A model generated the notes under the pieces. It did no database searches. It saw only the letters and a program-made list of their open reading frames with translations, and was not told the origin of the DNA. Of a stretch of DNA of 64,000 nucleotides, positions 52,487-61,323 are shown in pieces. The position numbers and the translations under genes are program-made. This DNA comes from Eubacteriales bacterium (GTDB lineage: Bacteria; Bacillota; Clostridia; Lachnospirales; Lachnospiraceae). The stretch is from positions 1 through 64,000 of the forward strand of contig JAUNUY010000004.1 of assembly GCA_030537935.1 (NCBI GenBank), given 5' to 3'. Numbering within the stretch: position 1 is the first letter of the stretch; each line of letters starts with the position of its first letter.

Positions 52487-53635
52487 ATGAGAAAGAAAAT
52501 TTTAGCAACAGTGATGGCGGGTGCCATGATTTTATCCGGTTGTGGCGGCGCAGGCAGTAACGGTGGCGGCGACAAAATCAAGGTCGGCGGCTTGGCACCG
52601 TTGACGGGTAAGGTTGCCATTTATGGTGTATCCGCTTCAAACGGAACGAAGTTGGCATTTGAAGAAATTAATGCAAACGGCGGTATTCTGGGCAAGCAGG
52701 TCGAGTTTATCCTTGAAGATGAGAAGGGTGAGGTCGTTGATGCAAAGAATGCTTACGGCAAGCTGGTCAGCGAGGGTATTGACGCTTTAATCGGTGATAT
52801 TACATCGGGCCCGACATACGCGGTGGCAGAAGATGCCGAGGCGGACGGTATTCCCATGATTACGCCGACGGGTACGCAGTTTAACATTACCGAGGGTAGA
52901 ACGAATATCTTCCGTGTATGTTATACGGATCCTTATCAAGGTGAGGTGCTCGCCAAATATATGAAGAACAACCTGAAGAAAACGAAGGTTGCCGTTATGA
53001 AGAATACGTCAAGCGACTATTCCAACGGCGTGGCACAGAAGTTCGAAGAAGAGGCGAAGGCGCTGGGTCTGGATGTCGTTGTAACCGTTTCTTACGGAGA
53101 CGAGGACAAGGACTTCAAAGCACAGCTGGCGCAAATCAATGAGAAGAAGCCGGAGCTCATCTTGATTCCGGATTACTACGAAAAGATTGCCTTGATTGCA
53201 CCGCAAGCCAGAGAAGCGGGCGTGGAAGCAAAATTCATCGGTCCGGACGGATGGGACGGTATTCTCCAGCAGTTCGGTGGTGACGAAGCGTCCTTGAAGA
53301 CGGTAGAGGGTGCGGTATTCGCCAACCACTATTCGCAGGCCGACAAGGCGGAGAAGGTTCAGAACTTCGTGAAAGCATACAAAGATAAATACAACGAAGA
53401 CCCGACGGCATTTTCCGCACTCGGATATGATGCGGCCTATCTCTTGAAGGAAGCCATGGAAAAAGCCGGCACGACGGATAAGGCCAAGGTGGTAGAGGCC
53501 TTGAAGGGGATTGATTTTGACGGTGTTACGGGACGGTTGAAATTCGATGACAACAATAACCCCATCAAAGACATCACGATAATCAAGATTGAAAACGGCG
53601 ATTATATTTTCGACTCGGTCGTAAATAACGACTAG
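52487..53635 (+). CDS. livJ: Branched-chain amino-acid ABC transporter substrate-binding lipoprotein
   Basis: A 382-residue periplasmic-binding-fold protein of the Leu/Ile/Val class. Lipobox ILSGC (Cys19) is followed by a Gly/Asn-rich linker and the family opening KVGGLAPLTGKVAIYG; GIDALIGDITSGPTYAVAED and GPDGWDG follow. The ATG at 52487 has AAAGGAG upstream; an in-frame start 21 bp earlier is rejected. First gene of a complete five-gene importer with its own strong promoter. Confidence 0.94.
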   Translation: MRKKILATVMAGAMILSGCGGAGSNGGGDKIKVGGLAPLTGKVAIYGVSASNGTKLAFEEINANGGILGKQVEFILEDEKGEVVDAKNAYGKLVSEGIDALIGDITSGPTYAVAEDAEADGIPMITPTGTQFNITEGRTNIFRVCYTDPYQGEVLAKYMKNNLKKTKVAVMKNTSSDYSNGVAQKFEEEAKALGLDVVVTVSYGDEDKDFKAQLAQINEKKPELILIPDYYEKIALIAPQAREAGVEAKFIGPDGWDGILQQFGGDEASLKTVEGAVFANHYSQADKAEKVQNFVKAYKDKYNEDPTAFSALGYDAAYLLKEAMEKAGTTDKAKVVEALKGIDFDGVTGRLKFDDNNNPIKDITIIKIENGDYIFDSVVNND

Positions 53636-53650
53636 GTCCGTACCGTAAGA

Positions 53651-53674
53651 CGCTATCGGCAACGATAGCGTTTT
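53651..53674 (+). terminator. Attenuator between livJ and livH
   Basis: A perfect eight-pair stem CGCTATCG/CGATAGCG with GCAA loop and four T. It lies 15 bp after livJ, likely reducing read-through so the binding protein is in excess. Confidence 0.7.
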
Positions 53675-53698
53675 GCGTATTGACGGAAAGGAACGGTT

Positions 53699-54577
53699 AT
53701 GAATTATTTTATAACACAAACAATCAACGGCCTTTCGCTGGGCAGTATTTATGCGTTGATTGCGCTCGGCTATACCATGGTATACGGTATTGTGCAGTTG
53801 ATTAACTTCGCACATGGCGACATCATCATGGTCGGTGCCTACGTCTCCTTCTTTACCATCCCGACCTTACAGTCCATGGGGTTGCCGCTGTGGTTGTGTA
53901 TCATTCCGGCACTTATCATATGTACCCTCTTAGGCGTGGTTATTGAACGGTTGGCTTATCGCCCGCTCCGTGAATCACCGCGTATTGCAAATTTGATTAC
54001 GGCCATCGGTGTCAGCTTGCTGTTACAGAATTTGGCGATGAAATTTATCGGAACGGAATCGAAGCAGATCGGTGTGATTTTCAGTAAACAGGAGACGGCC
54101 ATCGGTATTTCGCCGAATACGATTATCATCATCGTAACGACGATTATATTGACCCTGTTGCTGCAAGCATTTATGAAACGGACACGGACGGGTAAGTCAC
54201 TGGTCGCAGTGAGTGAAGATTACGTTGCATCCAAGTTATGTGGCATAAACGTGGATCACGCAATCTCCATAACCTTTGCCATCGGTTCCGCTTTGGCGGC
54301 CGTGGCGGCACTGTTTTACATTTCCACGTATCAGCAAATCAATCCCACCATGGGGTCGTTGCCGGGTATTAAGGCTTTTATCGCCGCCGTACTGGGTGGT
54401 ATCGGCAGCATACCGGGTGCGGTCATCGGCGGATTGATTTTAGGTATCTGCGAGATTTTTACGCGTGCCTATATTTCATCCCAGTTGGCGGATGCCGTTG
54501 TCTTCGGTATTCTTATCATCGTGCTGATATTTAAACCTGCGGGTCTCTTCGGTAAGAACGTGAAGGAGAAGGTATGA
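53699..54577 (+). CDS. livH: Branched-chain amino-acid ABC transporter permease LivH
   Basis: A 292-residue permease with about eight helices. The N-terminal LSLGSIYALIALGYTMVYGI and LINFAHGDIIMVGAY are family signatures; a C-terminal AAVLGGIGSIPGAVIGGLIL block contacts the ATPase. AAAGG precedes the ATG. It overlaps livM by 4 bp (ATGA). Confidence 0.95.
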   Translation: MNYFITQTINGLSLGSIYALIALGYTMVYGIVQLINFAHGDIIMVGAYVSFFTIPTLQSMGLPLWLCIIPALIICTLLGVVIERLAYRPLRESPRIANLITAIGVSLLLQNLAMKFIGTESKQIGVIFSKQETAIGISPNTIIIIVTTIILTLLLQAFMKRTRTGKSLVAVSEDYVASKLCGINVDHAISITFAIGSALAAVAALFYISTYQQINPTMGSLPGIKAFIAAVLGGIGSIPGAVIGGLILGICEIFTRAYISSQLADAVVFGILIIVLIFKPAGLFGKNVKEKV

Positions 54578-55572
54578 TGGATAAAAAATCAATACGCATT
54601 AAACCGTCATTGCCATTATATCTGGTGACCGCGGTGGCCTTGGTCCTTTTGTACCTTTTAGTGATGCAGTTGGATAATCAGGTTTACTATTCCAAGATTT
54701 TGGTTTTGATGCTGATTAATATCGTTTTGGCGGTCAGCTTGAACGTGACGGTCGGCTGTTTAGGACAGATTACACTGGGCCATGCGGGCTTCATGTCCGT
54801 GGGTGCATATACGGCGGCATTGGTTAGCAAGTCCATGGTGACCGGTTCGAATATCGGTTTGCCGCAGTACATGCTTGCCCTGCTTTGCGGCGGTATCGTG
54901 GCCGGCGTGGTCGGCATCATCGTCGGTATTCCGGCCCTCCGGCTGAAGGGCGACTATCTGGCAATTATTACGCTGGCATTCGGTGAAATCATTCGTGTAC
55001 TCATTGAGTATTTTGATTTTACGGGCGGCGGTGTCGGTTTGTCGAAGATTCCCCGTTTGTCGAAGGCGTCTCAGGTCACCATTATATTTTGGTTGGCCAT
55101 TGTTTGCGTGGTGGTCATGTATGTCATCATGACTTCACGTCACGGGCGTGCCGTGTTGGCCATCCGGGATGATGAGATTGCGGCGGAAGCTTCCGGCGTA
55201 AATACGACATATTATAAAACCTTTGCATTTACACTGTCGGCAATATTTGCCGGTATTGCGGGCGGTATCTATGCCCATTCTCAAGGCATCCTGCAAGCGA
55301 AGACATTTGACTTTAACTACTCCATCAATATCTTGGTGATGGTCGTCCTGGGCGGCATGGGTTCTTTCACCGGGGCCATCTTATCCGCCATCGTGCTGAC
55401 CATCCTGCCGGAGGTATTACGTGGATTTAATGAATACCGTATGATTTCCTATGCGGTGGTCCTCATTCTGATTATGATTTTCCGTCCGCGCGGTTTGCTC
55501 GGTCGGAGTGAGTTCAGTTTACGCAAGTTGGCACGTATCTTTAAGAAGAAGGGAGTGAACGGTCATGAGTAA
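54574..55572 (+). CDS. livM: Branched-chain amino-acid ABC transporter permease LivM
   Basis: A 332-residue second permease subunit with about ten hydrophobic segments. Family signatures are LSLNVTVGCLGQITLGHAGF and MVVLGGMGSFTGAILSAIVL. It starts at the first of two adjacent ATG codons after GAAGGAG, overlaps livH by 4 bp and livG by 8 bp, and forms the heterodimeric channel with LivH. Confidence 0.95.
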   Translation: MMDKKSIRIKPSLPLYLVTAVALVLLYLLVMQLDNQVYYSKILVLMLINIVLAVSLNVTVGCLGQITLGHAGFMSVGAYTAALVSKSMVTGSNIGLPQYMLALLCGGIVAGVVGIIVGIPALRLKGDYLAIITLAFGEIIRVLIEYFDFTGGGVGLSKIPRLSKASQVTIIFWLAIVCVVVMYVIMTSRHGRAVLAIRDDEIAAEASGVNTTYYKTFAFTLSAIFAGIAGGIYAHSQGILQAKTFDFNYSINILVMVVLGGMGSFTGAILSAIVLTILPEVLRGFNEYRMISYAVVLILIMIFRPRGLLGRSEFSLRKLARIFKKKGVNGHE

Positions 55573-56377
55573 CTCCATATTGACAATGAAGGATATCGGC
55601 ATCAACTTCGGCGGACTGAAGGCCGTTGACGGTTTCAACATCGACTTGAAGGCGAATGAGTTGGTCGGTCTCATCGGACCGAACGGTGCAGGTAAGACGA
55701 CGGTTTTCAATCTCATTACCGGCGTGTACGAGGCGACGGAGGGCGAATATTTACTGGATGGTAAACCGGTTAGGAAGGCGAGCACGGCAAAGTTGGTACA
55801 TAACGGTTTGGCACGTACATTTCAGAACATTCGTCTGTTCGAGGATATGAGCGTGCTGGAGAACGTCATGGTTGCCATGAATTACCGGATGAAGTATGGC
55901 TTATTGGCTGCGACCTTGCGTCTGCCCGGCTACTGGCGTGAAGAAAATGAACGTCGTGAAAAGGCACTGGAGCTCCTGAAAATTTTCGATTTGGATCACT
56001 TTGCGGATACGAATGCGGGGAATCTGCCGTACGGTAAACAGCGAAAACTTGAGATTGCACGCGCCATGGCGACGAATCCGAAGGTCTTACTGCTGGATGA
56101 GCCGGCTGCAGGTATGAACCCGACGGAGACGGAAGAGCTGATGGATACCATTCGTTTCATCCGTGAAAACTTTAATATCTGCGTGTTCCTGATTGAACAT
56201 GATATGAAGTTGGTCCTGGGTATTTGTGAACGGATTATCGTCTTGGACCATGGCCGGATTCTGGCCAAGGGCAAGCCGCAAGACGTCGTTCGCGACAAGG
56301 CCGTCATCGAAGCATACCTCGGTACGGCGGAAGAAGAGGAGGAGGTGGCTGAGGATGGCAATGCTGGAAGTCAATGA
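55565..56377 (+). CDS. livG: Branched-chain amino-acid ABC transporter ATPase LivG
   Basis: A 270-residue ABC ATPase: Walker A GPNGAGKTT near residue 38, signature YGKQRKLEIARAM, Walker B LLLDEPAAGMNPTET, switch His in LIEHDM. ARTFQNIRLFEDMSVLENV is typical of LivG. It overlaps livM by 8 bp and livF by 23 bp. Confidence 0.95.
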   Translation: MSNSILTMKDIGINFGGLKAVDGFNIDLKANELVGLIGPNGAGKTTVFNLITGVYEATEGEYLLDGKPVRKASTAKLVHNGLARTFQNIRLFEDMSVLENVMVAMNYRMKYGLLAATLRLPGYWREENERREKALELLKIFDLDHFADTNAGNLPYGKQRKLEIARAMATNPKVLLLDEPAAGMNPTETEELMDTIRFIRENFNICVFLIEHDMKLVLGICERIIVLDHGRILAKGKPQDVVRDKAVIEAYLGTAEEEEEVAEDGNAGSQ

Positions 56378-57068
56378 TCTGAATGTCTATTACGGCAATA
56401 TCCACGCGTTGAAGGGCATTTCTCTGGCGGTAAACGAGGGTGAAATCGTCTCACTCATCGGTGCAAACGGGGCGGGCAAGACGACCACGCTTCAGACTAT
56501 CTCCGGTATTATCCGGGCCAAAAGCGGCAATATCATCTTCGACGGGAAGGACATCACGAAGGAACGGGCACATAATATGTGCCGTTACGGGATTGCCCAA
56601 GTACCGGAAGGACGTCGTGTCTTCTCGAATTTGACGGTCAGCGATAACATTCGTTTAGGCGCCTATACGATTCGGGATACGGTTGAGGCCAAGAAGGCGG
56701 ATCGGAAGAAATTCTTTGACCGCTTTCCCCGCATGCGGGAGCGGAAACGTCAGTTGGCGGGGACCTTATCCGGCGGGGAGCAGCAGATGTTGGCAATGGG
56801 ACGCGCCATCATGAGTCGACCGCGTTTGCTCATACTGGATGAGCCGTCCATGGGGCTGTCGCCGATTTTCGTGCAGGAAATCTTCGACACCATCCTTCGT
56901 CTGAACAAGGAAGGCGTGACCATTTTGCTGGTTGAGCAGAATGCGCGAATGGCGCTCCGAATCTCCGATAGGGCTTACGTTATTGAAACGGGCTATATCA
57001 AGATGTCCGGTACGGCGAAAGAGTTGGCGAATAATGAAGAAGTAAAGCGGGCTTATTTGGGCGCGTAA
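56355..57068 (+). CDS. livF: Branched-chain amino-acid ABC transporter ATPase LivF
   Basis: A 237-residue ABC ATPase: Walker A GANGAGKTTTLQTISG, VPEGRRVFSNLTVSDNI, signature LSGGEQQMLAMGRAIM, Walker B LLILDEPSMGLSP, and LVEQNARMAL, all diagnostic for LivF. The ATG at 56355 follows GGAGGTGG inside livG; another ATG two codons on is possible. Last gene of the operon before a hairpin terminator. Confidence 0.95.
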   Translation: MAMLEVNDLNVYYGNIHALKGISLAVNEGEIVSLIGANGAGKTTTLQTISGIIRAKSGNIIFDGKDITKERAHNMCRYGIAQVPEGRRVFSNLTVSDNIRLGAYTIRDTVEAKKADRKKFFDRFPRMRERKRQLAGTLSGGEQQMLAMGRAIMSRPRLLILDEPSMGLSPIFVQEIFDTILRLNKEGVTILLVEQNARMALRISDRAYVIETGYIKMSGTAKELANNEEVKRAYLGA

Positions 57069-57083
57069 ACAAAATGAGTGAAC

Positions 57084-57105
57084 ACCCGGTCGTTATCGAC
57101 CGGGT
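57084..57105 (+). terminator. Terminator after livF
   Basis: A perfect nine-pair stem ACCCGGTCG/CGACCGGGT with TTAT loop, then a T-rich stretch. Confidence 0.75.
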
Positions 57106-57194
57106 TTCCGCTTTTCAGTCGGCAATCCGTATGTGACCGGGGATTGCGGGGCATTCTCATGGCAAGGGAGAAGGGGCGATACGGCAGAAAAATC

Positions 57195-57223
57195 TTGACG
57201 GACGGGGCGTCCTGTGCTATGAT
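57195..57223 (+). promoter_or_regulatory. Promoter of rpmG-secE-nusG-rplK-rplA
   Basis: TTGACG and TATGAT with an exact 17-bp spacer, about 57 bp before rpmG. Confidence 0.75.
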
Positions 57224-57279
57224 TACGGTTGCGTGAACAGTCAATATATGTCAAAAAATCAATAATGGAGGTGTAATCT

Positions 57280-57429
57280 GTGAGAGTCAAAATTACATTG
57301 GAATGTACAGAATGTAAGCAGAGAAATTATGACCTTACAAAGGACAAGACGAATCATCCGGACCGGATGGAAACGAAAAAGTATTGTCCGTTTTGTAGGA
57401 AACATGTGCTGCACAAAGAAACGAAATAG
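57280..57429 (+). CDS. rpmG: 50S ribosomal protein L33
   Basis: A 49-residue ribosomal protein starting at GTG, 8 bp after GGAGG. It contains [19 protein letters not shown] and [16 protein letters not shown], with four zinc-ribbon cysteines (CTEC and CPFC). Its place before secE-nusG is conserved in Firmicutes. This is the zinc-binding (C+) paralogue type, relevant to zinc economy in an organism with a Zur system. Confidence 0.95.
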   Translation: MRVKITLECTECKQRNYDLTKDKTNHPDRMETKKYCPFCRKHVLHKETK

Positions 57430-57444
57430 TTAGTCGGAGGGACC

Positions 57445-57639
57445 ATGACAGAGCAAAAAACAAGTTGGTGGACCGGTCTGAAGGCCGAGTTCAAAAAAAT
57501 CACATGGCCTACGAAGAGTGATTTGTCGAAGCAGACGTTATCCGTCGTGATAGCGTCCGTTGTTATCGGCTGTGCGGTTGCGTTGATGGATTTCGTAATC
57601 CGTATCGGTGTTGAGCACCTGGTTAAATTTCCGGGTTAA
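57445..57639 (+). CDS. secE: Preprotein translocase subunit SecE
   Basis: A 64-residue single-span SecE: amphipathic helix with the conserved KKITWPTKSDL block (residues 17-27) and one membrane helix (about 34-56). It clamps SecY in the translocon. A GGAGG site precedes the ATG, between rpmG and nusG as in most bacteria. Confidence 0.95.
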   Translation: MTEQKTSWWTGLKAEFKKITWPTKSDLSKQTLSVVIASVVIGCAVALMDFVIRIGVEHLVKFPG

Positions 57640-57663
57640 GCCGGATAGTCGAAGGAGAGATTC

Positions 57664-58215
57664 ATGTCGAATGAAGCTTATACCGTGAATACCGAAGCGG
57701 AAGAGGCCAAGTGGTATGTGGTCCACACCTATTCGGGTTATGAAAACAAGGTAAAAGTCAATATCGAAGCAACCATTGAAAATCGACATCTGGAAGATGA
57801 GATTCTTGAGGTGCGTGTGCCGGTGCATGACGTCACCGAAATCAAAAACGGTGTTGCATCCACGAAGAGCAAGAAAACGTTTCCGGGTTACGTACTCATT
57901 CATATGATTATGAATGACGATACGTGGTACGTTGTGCGTAACACGCGCGGCGTGACGGGTTTCGTAGGCCCGGGTTCCAAACCGGTGCCGCTGACCGTGG
58001 ACGAGGTGATGGGCTTGGGCATCGTACCGGCAAACTTCGAATTCAATATCGAAGTGGGTGACCGGGTGATGGTTCTGACGGATGCCATGCGGGACACGGT
58101 GGGTGTCGTGCAGAGCATCAACGAAAAGAGCCGCACCGTTCGGATTGCCGTCGACATGTTCGGAATGGAAACGAGCATGGAATTGGGCATGATGGACATC
58201 AAGAAGATATCATAA
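57664..58215 (+). CDS. nusG: Transcription termination/antitermination protein NusG
   Basis: A 183-residue RNA-polymerase-associated factor: NGN domain (KWYVVHTYSGYENKVKVNIE, PGYVLIHMIMNDDTWYVVRN, TGFVGPGSKPVPL) followed by a KOW domain (VGDRVMVLTDAMRDTVGVVQ). AAGGAGAG precedes the ATG. Conserved order secE-nusG-rplK-rplA. Confidence 0.97.
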   Translation: MSNEAYTVNTEAEEAKWYVVHTYSGYENKVKVNIEATIENRHLEDEILEVRVPVHDVTEIKNGVASTKSKKTFPGYVLIHMIMNDDTWYVVRNTRGVTGFVGPGSKPVPLTVDEVMGLGIVPANFEFNIEVGDRVMVLTDAMRDTVGVVQSINEKSRTVRIAVDMFGMETSMELGMMDIKKIS

Positions 58216-58224
58216 TTTGTTGTA

Positions 58225-58250
58225 GTGGGAGGGGTATCCCGAAGAACCAC
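58225..58250 (+). promoter_or_regulatory. Probable ribosomal protein L1 binding hairpin before rplK
   Basis: GTGG...CCAC encloses GGAGGGG-TAT-CCC-GAAGAA, the helix-plus-asymmetric-loop shape of the L1 site on 23S rRNA. It lies just before the rplK ribosome site and would allow autogenous translational repression. Confidence 0.65.
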
Positions 58251-58267
58251 AATAGGAGGTACGCGTA

Positions 58268-58693
58268 ATGGCGAAAAAAGTTATTGGATATATTAAGTTA
58301 CAAATTCCGGCGGGCAAGGCGACACCGGCACCCCCGGTCGGCCCTGCATTGGGTCAGCATCAATTGAACATCGTTCAATTCACGAAGGATTTTAATGCCC
58401 GTACGGCCGGACAGGACGGGATGATTATTCCCGTTGTCATCACGGTTTATTCGGACAGAAGTTTTACCTTTATAACGAAAACTCCACCGGCGTCCATTCT
58501 CTTGAAGAAGGCGGCAAAAATCGATTCCGGTTCGGGTGAACCGAATAAGACGAAGGTCGCGACAATCAAGAGAGAAGAATGTGCCAAGATTGCCGAACTG
58601 AAGATGAAAGATTTGAATGCGGCAAATATCGATACGGCGACGGACATGATTTGCGGCACGGCTCGAAGCATGGGCATTGTCGTAGAAGACTAA
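58268..58693 (+). CDS. rplK: 50S ribosomal protein L11
   Basis: A 141-residue stalk-base protein with [20 protein letters not shown] at the N-terminus and the C-terminal rRNA-binding domain ending [22 protein letters not shown] precedes the ATG. Normal length and order. Confidence 0.98.
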   Translation: MAKKVIGYIKLQIPAGKATPAPPVGPALGQHQLNIVQFTKDFNARTAGQDGMIIPVVITVYSDRSFTFITKTPPASILLKKAAKIDSGSGEPNKTKVATIKREECAKIAELKMKDLNAANIDTATDMICGTARSMGIVVED

Positions 58694-58700
58694 GATGCGA

Positions 58701-58727
58701 GTGGGAGGGTTCTCCCGATAATACCAC
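58701..58727 (+). promoter_or_regulatory. Second L1-type hairpin, between rplK and rplA
   Basis: GTGGGAGGG-TTC-TCCCGATAATACCAC has the same shape and nearly the same sequence as the element at 58225-58250 and lies just before the rplA ribosome site AGGAGGT. Confidence 0.7.
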
Positions 58728-58739
58728 AGGAGGTAAGTT

Positions 58740-59429
58740 ATGAAACGAGGAAAGAGATATCTCGAAGCGGCGAAGAACATCGACGCCAATAAGATGTTTG
58801 ATACCGAAGAAGCGATTAAGCTTGTAAAAGAAAACGCAAAAGCGAAGTTTGACGAAACGGTAGAATTACACATTCGGACGAATTGTGATGGTCGTCATGC
58901 GGATCAACAGATTCGCGGTGCGGTAGTACTGCCGCACGGCACGGGCAAGGAAGTGAAGGTACTCGTATTTGCAAAGGGTGCAAAGGCGGACGAAGCAACG
59001 GCTGCCGGTGCGGATTTTGTCGGTGCGGAAGACCTGATTCCCAAAATTCAAAATGACGGTTGGTTCGGATTTGACGTGGTTGTAGCAACTCCCGACATGA
59101 TGGGCGTTGTCGGCCGTCTGGGTCGCGTGCTGGGACCGAAGGGCCTCATGCCGAACCCGAAGGCGGGTACGGTCACCATGGACGTTACCAAGGCCATCAA
59201 CGACATCAAGGCCGGTAAGATTGAATACCGTCTGGATAAGAGCAATATCGTTCACGTACCCATCGGAAAGGCATCGTTCAGCGACGAACAGCTGAAGGAT
59301 AACTTTACGGCCATCATGGATGCCATTATTAAGGCGCGTCCGGCTTCCGTAAAGGGTTCATACATGAGAAGTGTAGTACTCACTTCGACGATGGGGCCGG
59401 CAGTAAAACTGAATCCGGCAAAACTGTAG
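58740..59429 (+). CDS. rplA: 50S ribosomal protein L1
   Basis: A 229-residue two-domain L1 protein: [20 protein letters not shown] at the N-terminus, [20 protein letters not shown] in the RNA-binding domain, and [17 protein letters not shown] near the end. It also represses its own operon in other bacteria. It is the last gene here; rplJ-rplL-rpoB, usual next neighbours, are absent. Confidence 0.98.
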   Translation: MKRGKRYLEAAKNIDANKMFDTEEAIKLVKENAKAKFDETVELHIRTNCDGRHADQQIRGAVVLPHGTGKEVKVLVFAKGAKADEATAAGADFVGAEDLIPKIQNDGWFGFDVVVATPDMMGVVGRLGRVLGPKGLMPNPKAGTVTMDVTKAINDIKAGKIEYRLDKSNIVHVPIGKASFSDEQLKDNFTAIMDAIIKARPASVKGSYMRSVVLTSTMGPAVKLNPAKL

Positions 59430-59471
59430 TCATTGGTTTTTTGACGCAGTAGACATATACTGACACGCAAT

Positions 59472-59511
59472 AATGCACCGCCGGCCGTGAGGCTTGCGGT
59501 GCATTGATTTT
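59472..59511 (+). terminator. Terminator after rplA
   Basis: A ten-pair stem AATGCACCGC/GCGGTGCATT followed by GATTTTAT. Confidence 0.8.
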
Positions 59512-59854
59512 ATCGATTCGGGCATCAACGGCGTGGCGGCATATTTCGAGATGGTATGCGGCTCGCTTATGAGCATGAATAAAGTCACCGGGCGGGCCCG
59601 TCTCTGTACGAAACGGCGGCCATTTGTCCGGATATGCGGTTGATTATGGGGGCATCGGCGGCCTTTCGGGGCGGCGTTTATGAAGGATTAAAATGTCACT
59701 GCAAAAGTGCTTTACATCGGCGATGTTTCGTTGTAAAATAGCTGATGTGACCCGCTTGATTACCGGTTACGGCATATCGGCCGAACCGCATAATGAGAGG
59801 GGCTGTACATGACATTTATTCAAAAAAATATCGTCAGATTATCCTTGGAACATG
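59512..59854. other. Gene-poor spacer between rplA and the tRNA cluster
   Basis: About 340 bp with no gene. Short coding-like stretches occur (for instance around 59600-59690, with codon use like the neighbours) but all are broken by stops within 60 codons and lack ribosome sites. It may be the scar of a lost gene. No repeat or structured RNA was noticed. Confidence 0.45.
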
Positions 59855-59883
59855 TTGACAAAAATGCGGAAGCATGCTAATAT
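59855..59883 (+). promoter_or_regulatory. Promoter of the tRNA-Phe-Gly-Gly cluster
   Basis: TTGACA and TAATAT with a 17-bp spacer, 22 bp before tRNA-Phe. Confidence 0.8.
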
Positions 59884-59905
59884 AAAAAAGTCGCATGTGA
59901 AGAGC

Positions 59906-59978
<73 letters not shown>

Positions 59979-59980
59979 TC

Positions 59981-60051
59981 GCGGGTGTAGTTCAATGGTA
60001 GAACACCAGCCTTCCAAGCTGGATACGTGGGTTCGATTCCCATCACCCGCT
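59981..60051 (+). tRNA. tRNA-Gly (TCC)
   Basis: Acceptor GCGGGTG/CACCCGC, anticodon stem CCAGC/GCTGG with loop CTTCCAA (anticodon TCC), T arm with GGTTCGATTCC, discriminator T. Two bases after tRNA-Phe. Confidence 0.96.
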
Positions 60052-60067
60052 TGGTGTGACCCAATAT

Positions 60068-60139
60068 GCGCGAGTGGCTCAGTGGTAGAGCATCGCCTTG
60101 CCAAGGCGAGGGCCGCGGGTTCGAATCCCGTCTCGCGCT
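60068..60139 (+). tRNA. tRNA-Gly (GCC)
   Basis: Acceptor GCGCGAG/CTCGCGC, anticodon stem TCGCC/GGCGA with loop TTGCCAA (anticodon GCC), T arm with GGTTCGAATCC, discriminator T. Last of the three-tRNA transcript. Confidence 0.96.
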
Positions 60140-60148
60140 CTGTATGTA

Positions 60149-60178
60149 TCCCGACTTCAATTTGAGGTCGGGATTTTT
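60149..60178 (+). terminator. Terminator after the tRNA cluster
   Basis: TCCCGACTTCA pairs with TGAGGTCGGGA (one G-U pair), followed by a run of T that ends just before the EamA gene. Confidence 0.85.
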
Positions 60179-60196
60179 ACTATGACGGAGGAGAAG

Positions 60197-61072
60197 ATGA
60201 ATCGTGCCGCAAAAGGCGTGTTGCTTGCATCCATATCGGCGATGGCGTTCGGCACGGCACCGTTATTTACGGCGACCACATTGGCGGAGGGGAGTACCCC
60301 GCTGATGACGCTGATGTTGCGAAACGTATTGGCCATCCCTTTATTTTACGGTTTGGCACGTCGCTTCGCATTGCGGATGCGCCTGCCCGGACGTGTCATG
60401 GGGCAACTCGTGCTGCTGAATATATTCAGCACGCTGACGGGGGCATTGTTGTTTGGGGCCTATCCGTATGCGGGGATTGGTCTTTCGACTTGTCTGCATT
60501 TCACCTATCCGGTAGTCATCATGCTTTGCGGGATGGTGTTGTTTCATGACCGGCCGAATGTGACGAAGGTCGCCGCCTTGGTGGTGGCCATTATCGGCAT
60601 CGTCCTGACGGTTGAGACCGCCGCCTTACAATGGCGCGGTATTATCACCGCCCTGTTATCCGGTTGGACATATTCATTTTACGTTTTATATATGGATCGA
60701 AGTCGCTTGAAATACCGCAATGTCATTGTCGTGACGCTGTATTCATCCCTATTCAATGGTCTGTTTGCGGGGGTATTGGCACTGGTGAGTGATAACCTGC
60801 GTTTTGACATTGGCATAAAAGGGTGGGGTGCGGCCCTTATGGTGGCCCTGCTGTCTACAACGGCGGGTGTCGCATTGTTTCAGCTGTCATTGCTTTATAT
60901 CGATGCGGCAACGGCTGCCATCATGTGTACATTGGAGCCGTTAACCGGAATACTGTGGGGCGTATTGCTTTTAGGAGAAGCAATGTCCGTTCGAAAGTTC
61001 ATCGGGTGTATGTGTATCGTGGCGGGCGTATTGTTCGTGGCATACGACAATCGCCGGCGTAGTCCGGCTTAG
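60197..61072 (+). CDS. EamA/DMT-family transporter
   Basis: A 291-residue protein with ten hydrophobic segments in two EamA repeats, the drug/metabolite transporter superfamily. The first repeat opens LLASISAMAFGTAPLFTATT; the second ends with the typical EPLTGILWGVLLLGEAMS. Members export amino acids or other metabolites; substrate unknown. The ATG at 60197 follows GGAGGAG by 4 bp; an ATG at 60182 has no ribosome site. The two small genes behind it may be co-transcribed. Confidence 0.88.
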   Translation: MNRAAKGVLLASISAMAFGTAPLFTATTLAEGSTPLMTLMLRNVLAIPLFYGLARRFALRMRLPGRVMGQLVLLNIFSTLTGALLFGAYPYAGIGLSTCLHFTYPVVIMLCGMVLFHDRPNVTKVAALVVAIIGIVLTVETAALQWRGIITALLSGWTYSFYVLYMDRSRLKYRNVIVVTLYSSLFNGLFAGVLALVSDNLRFDIGIKGWGAALMVALLSTTAGVALFQLSLLYIDAATAAIMCTLEPLTGILWGVLLLGEAMSVRKFIGCMCIVAGVLFVAYDNRRRSPA

Positions 61073-61083
61073 AAGGGAGAAAA

Positions 61084-61323
61084 ATGGGGAATAAGGAGAA
61101 GTTTAGGAGAGGTTTTGCACGAGTGGCACTGGTCATATTGGCTTTGTTGTTTGCGGCATTGGTTATAGTCGGCATCTTTTTTTCGGAGCAATCATTCGGT
61201 CTGTTTATCGGGTTGATTGTGGGGACGACATTGTTTGCCGTCTTCACATACGTGACCTTGATGTTTATGAAGCTGCGGGATCAAAATGCGAACCATGTGA
61301 AAGGAGAAGAGGGGGATGAATAG
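61084..61323 (+). CDS. Small two-helix membrane protein of unknown function
   Basis: 79 residues: a basic N-terminus, two membrane helices (about residues 13-33 and 38-60), then a charged tail. It starts 11 bp after the EamA gene behind AGAAGGGAG and overlaps the next lipoprotein gene by 8 bp, which supports real translation. No family recognised. Confidence 0.65.
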   Translation: MGNKEKFRRGFARVALVILALLFAALVIVGIFFSEQSFGLFIGLIVGTTLFAVFTYVTLMFMKLRDQNANHVKGEEGDE

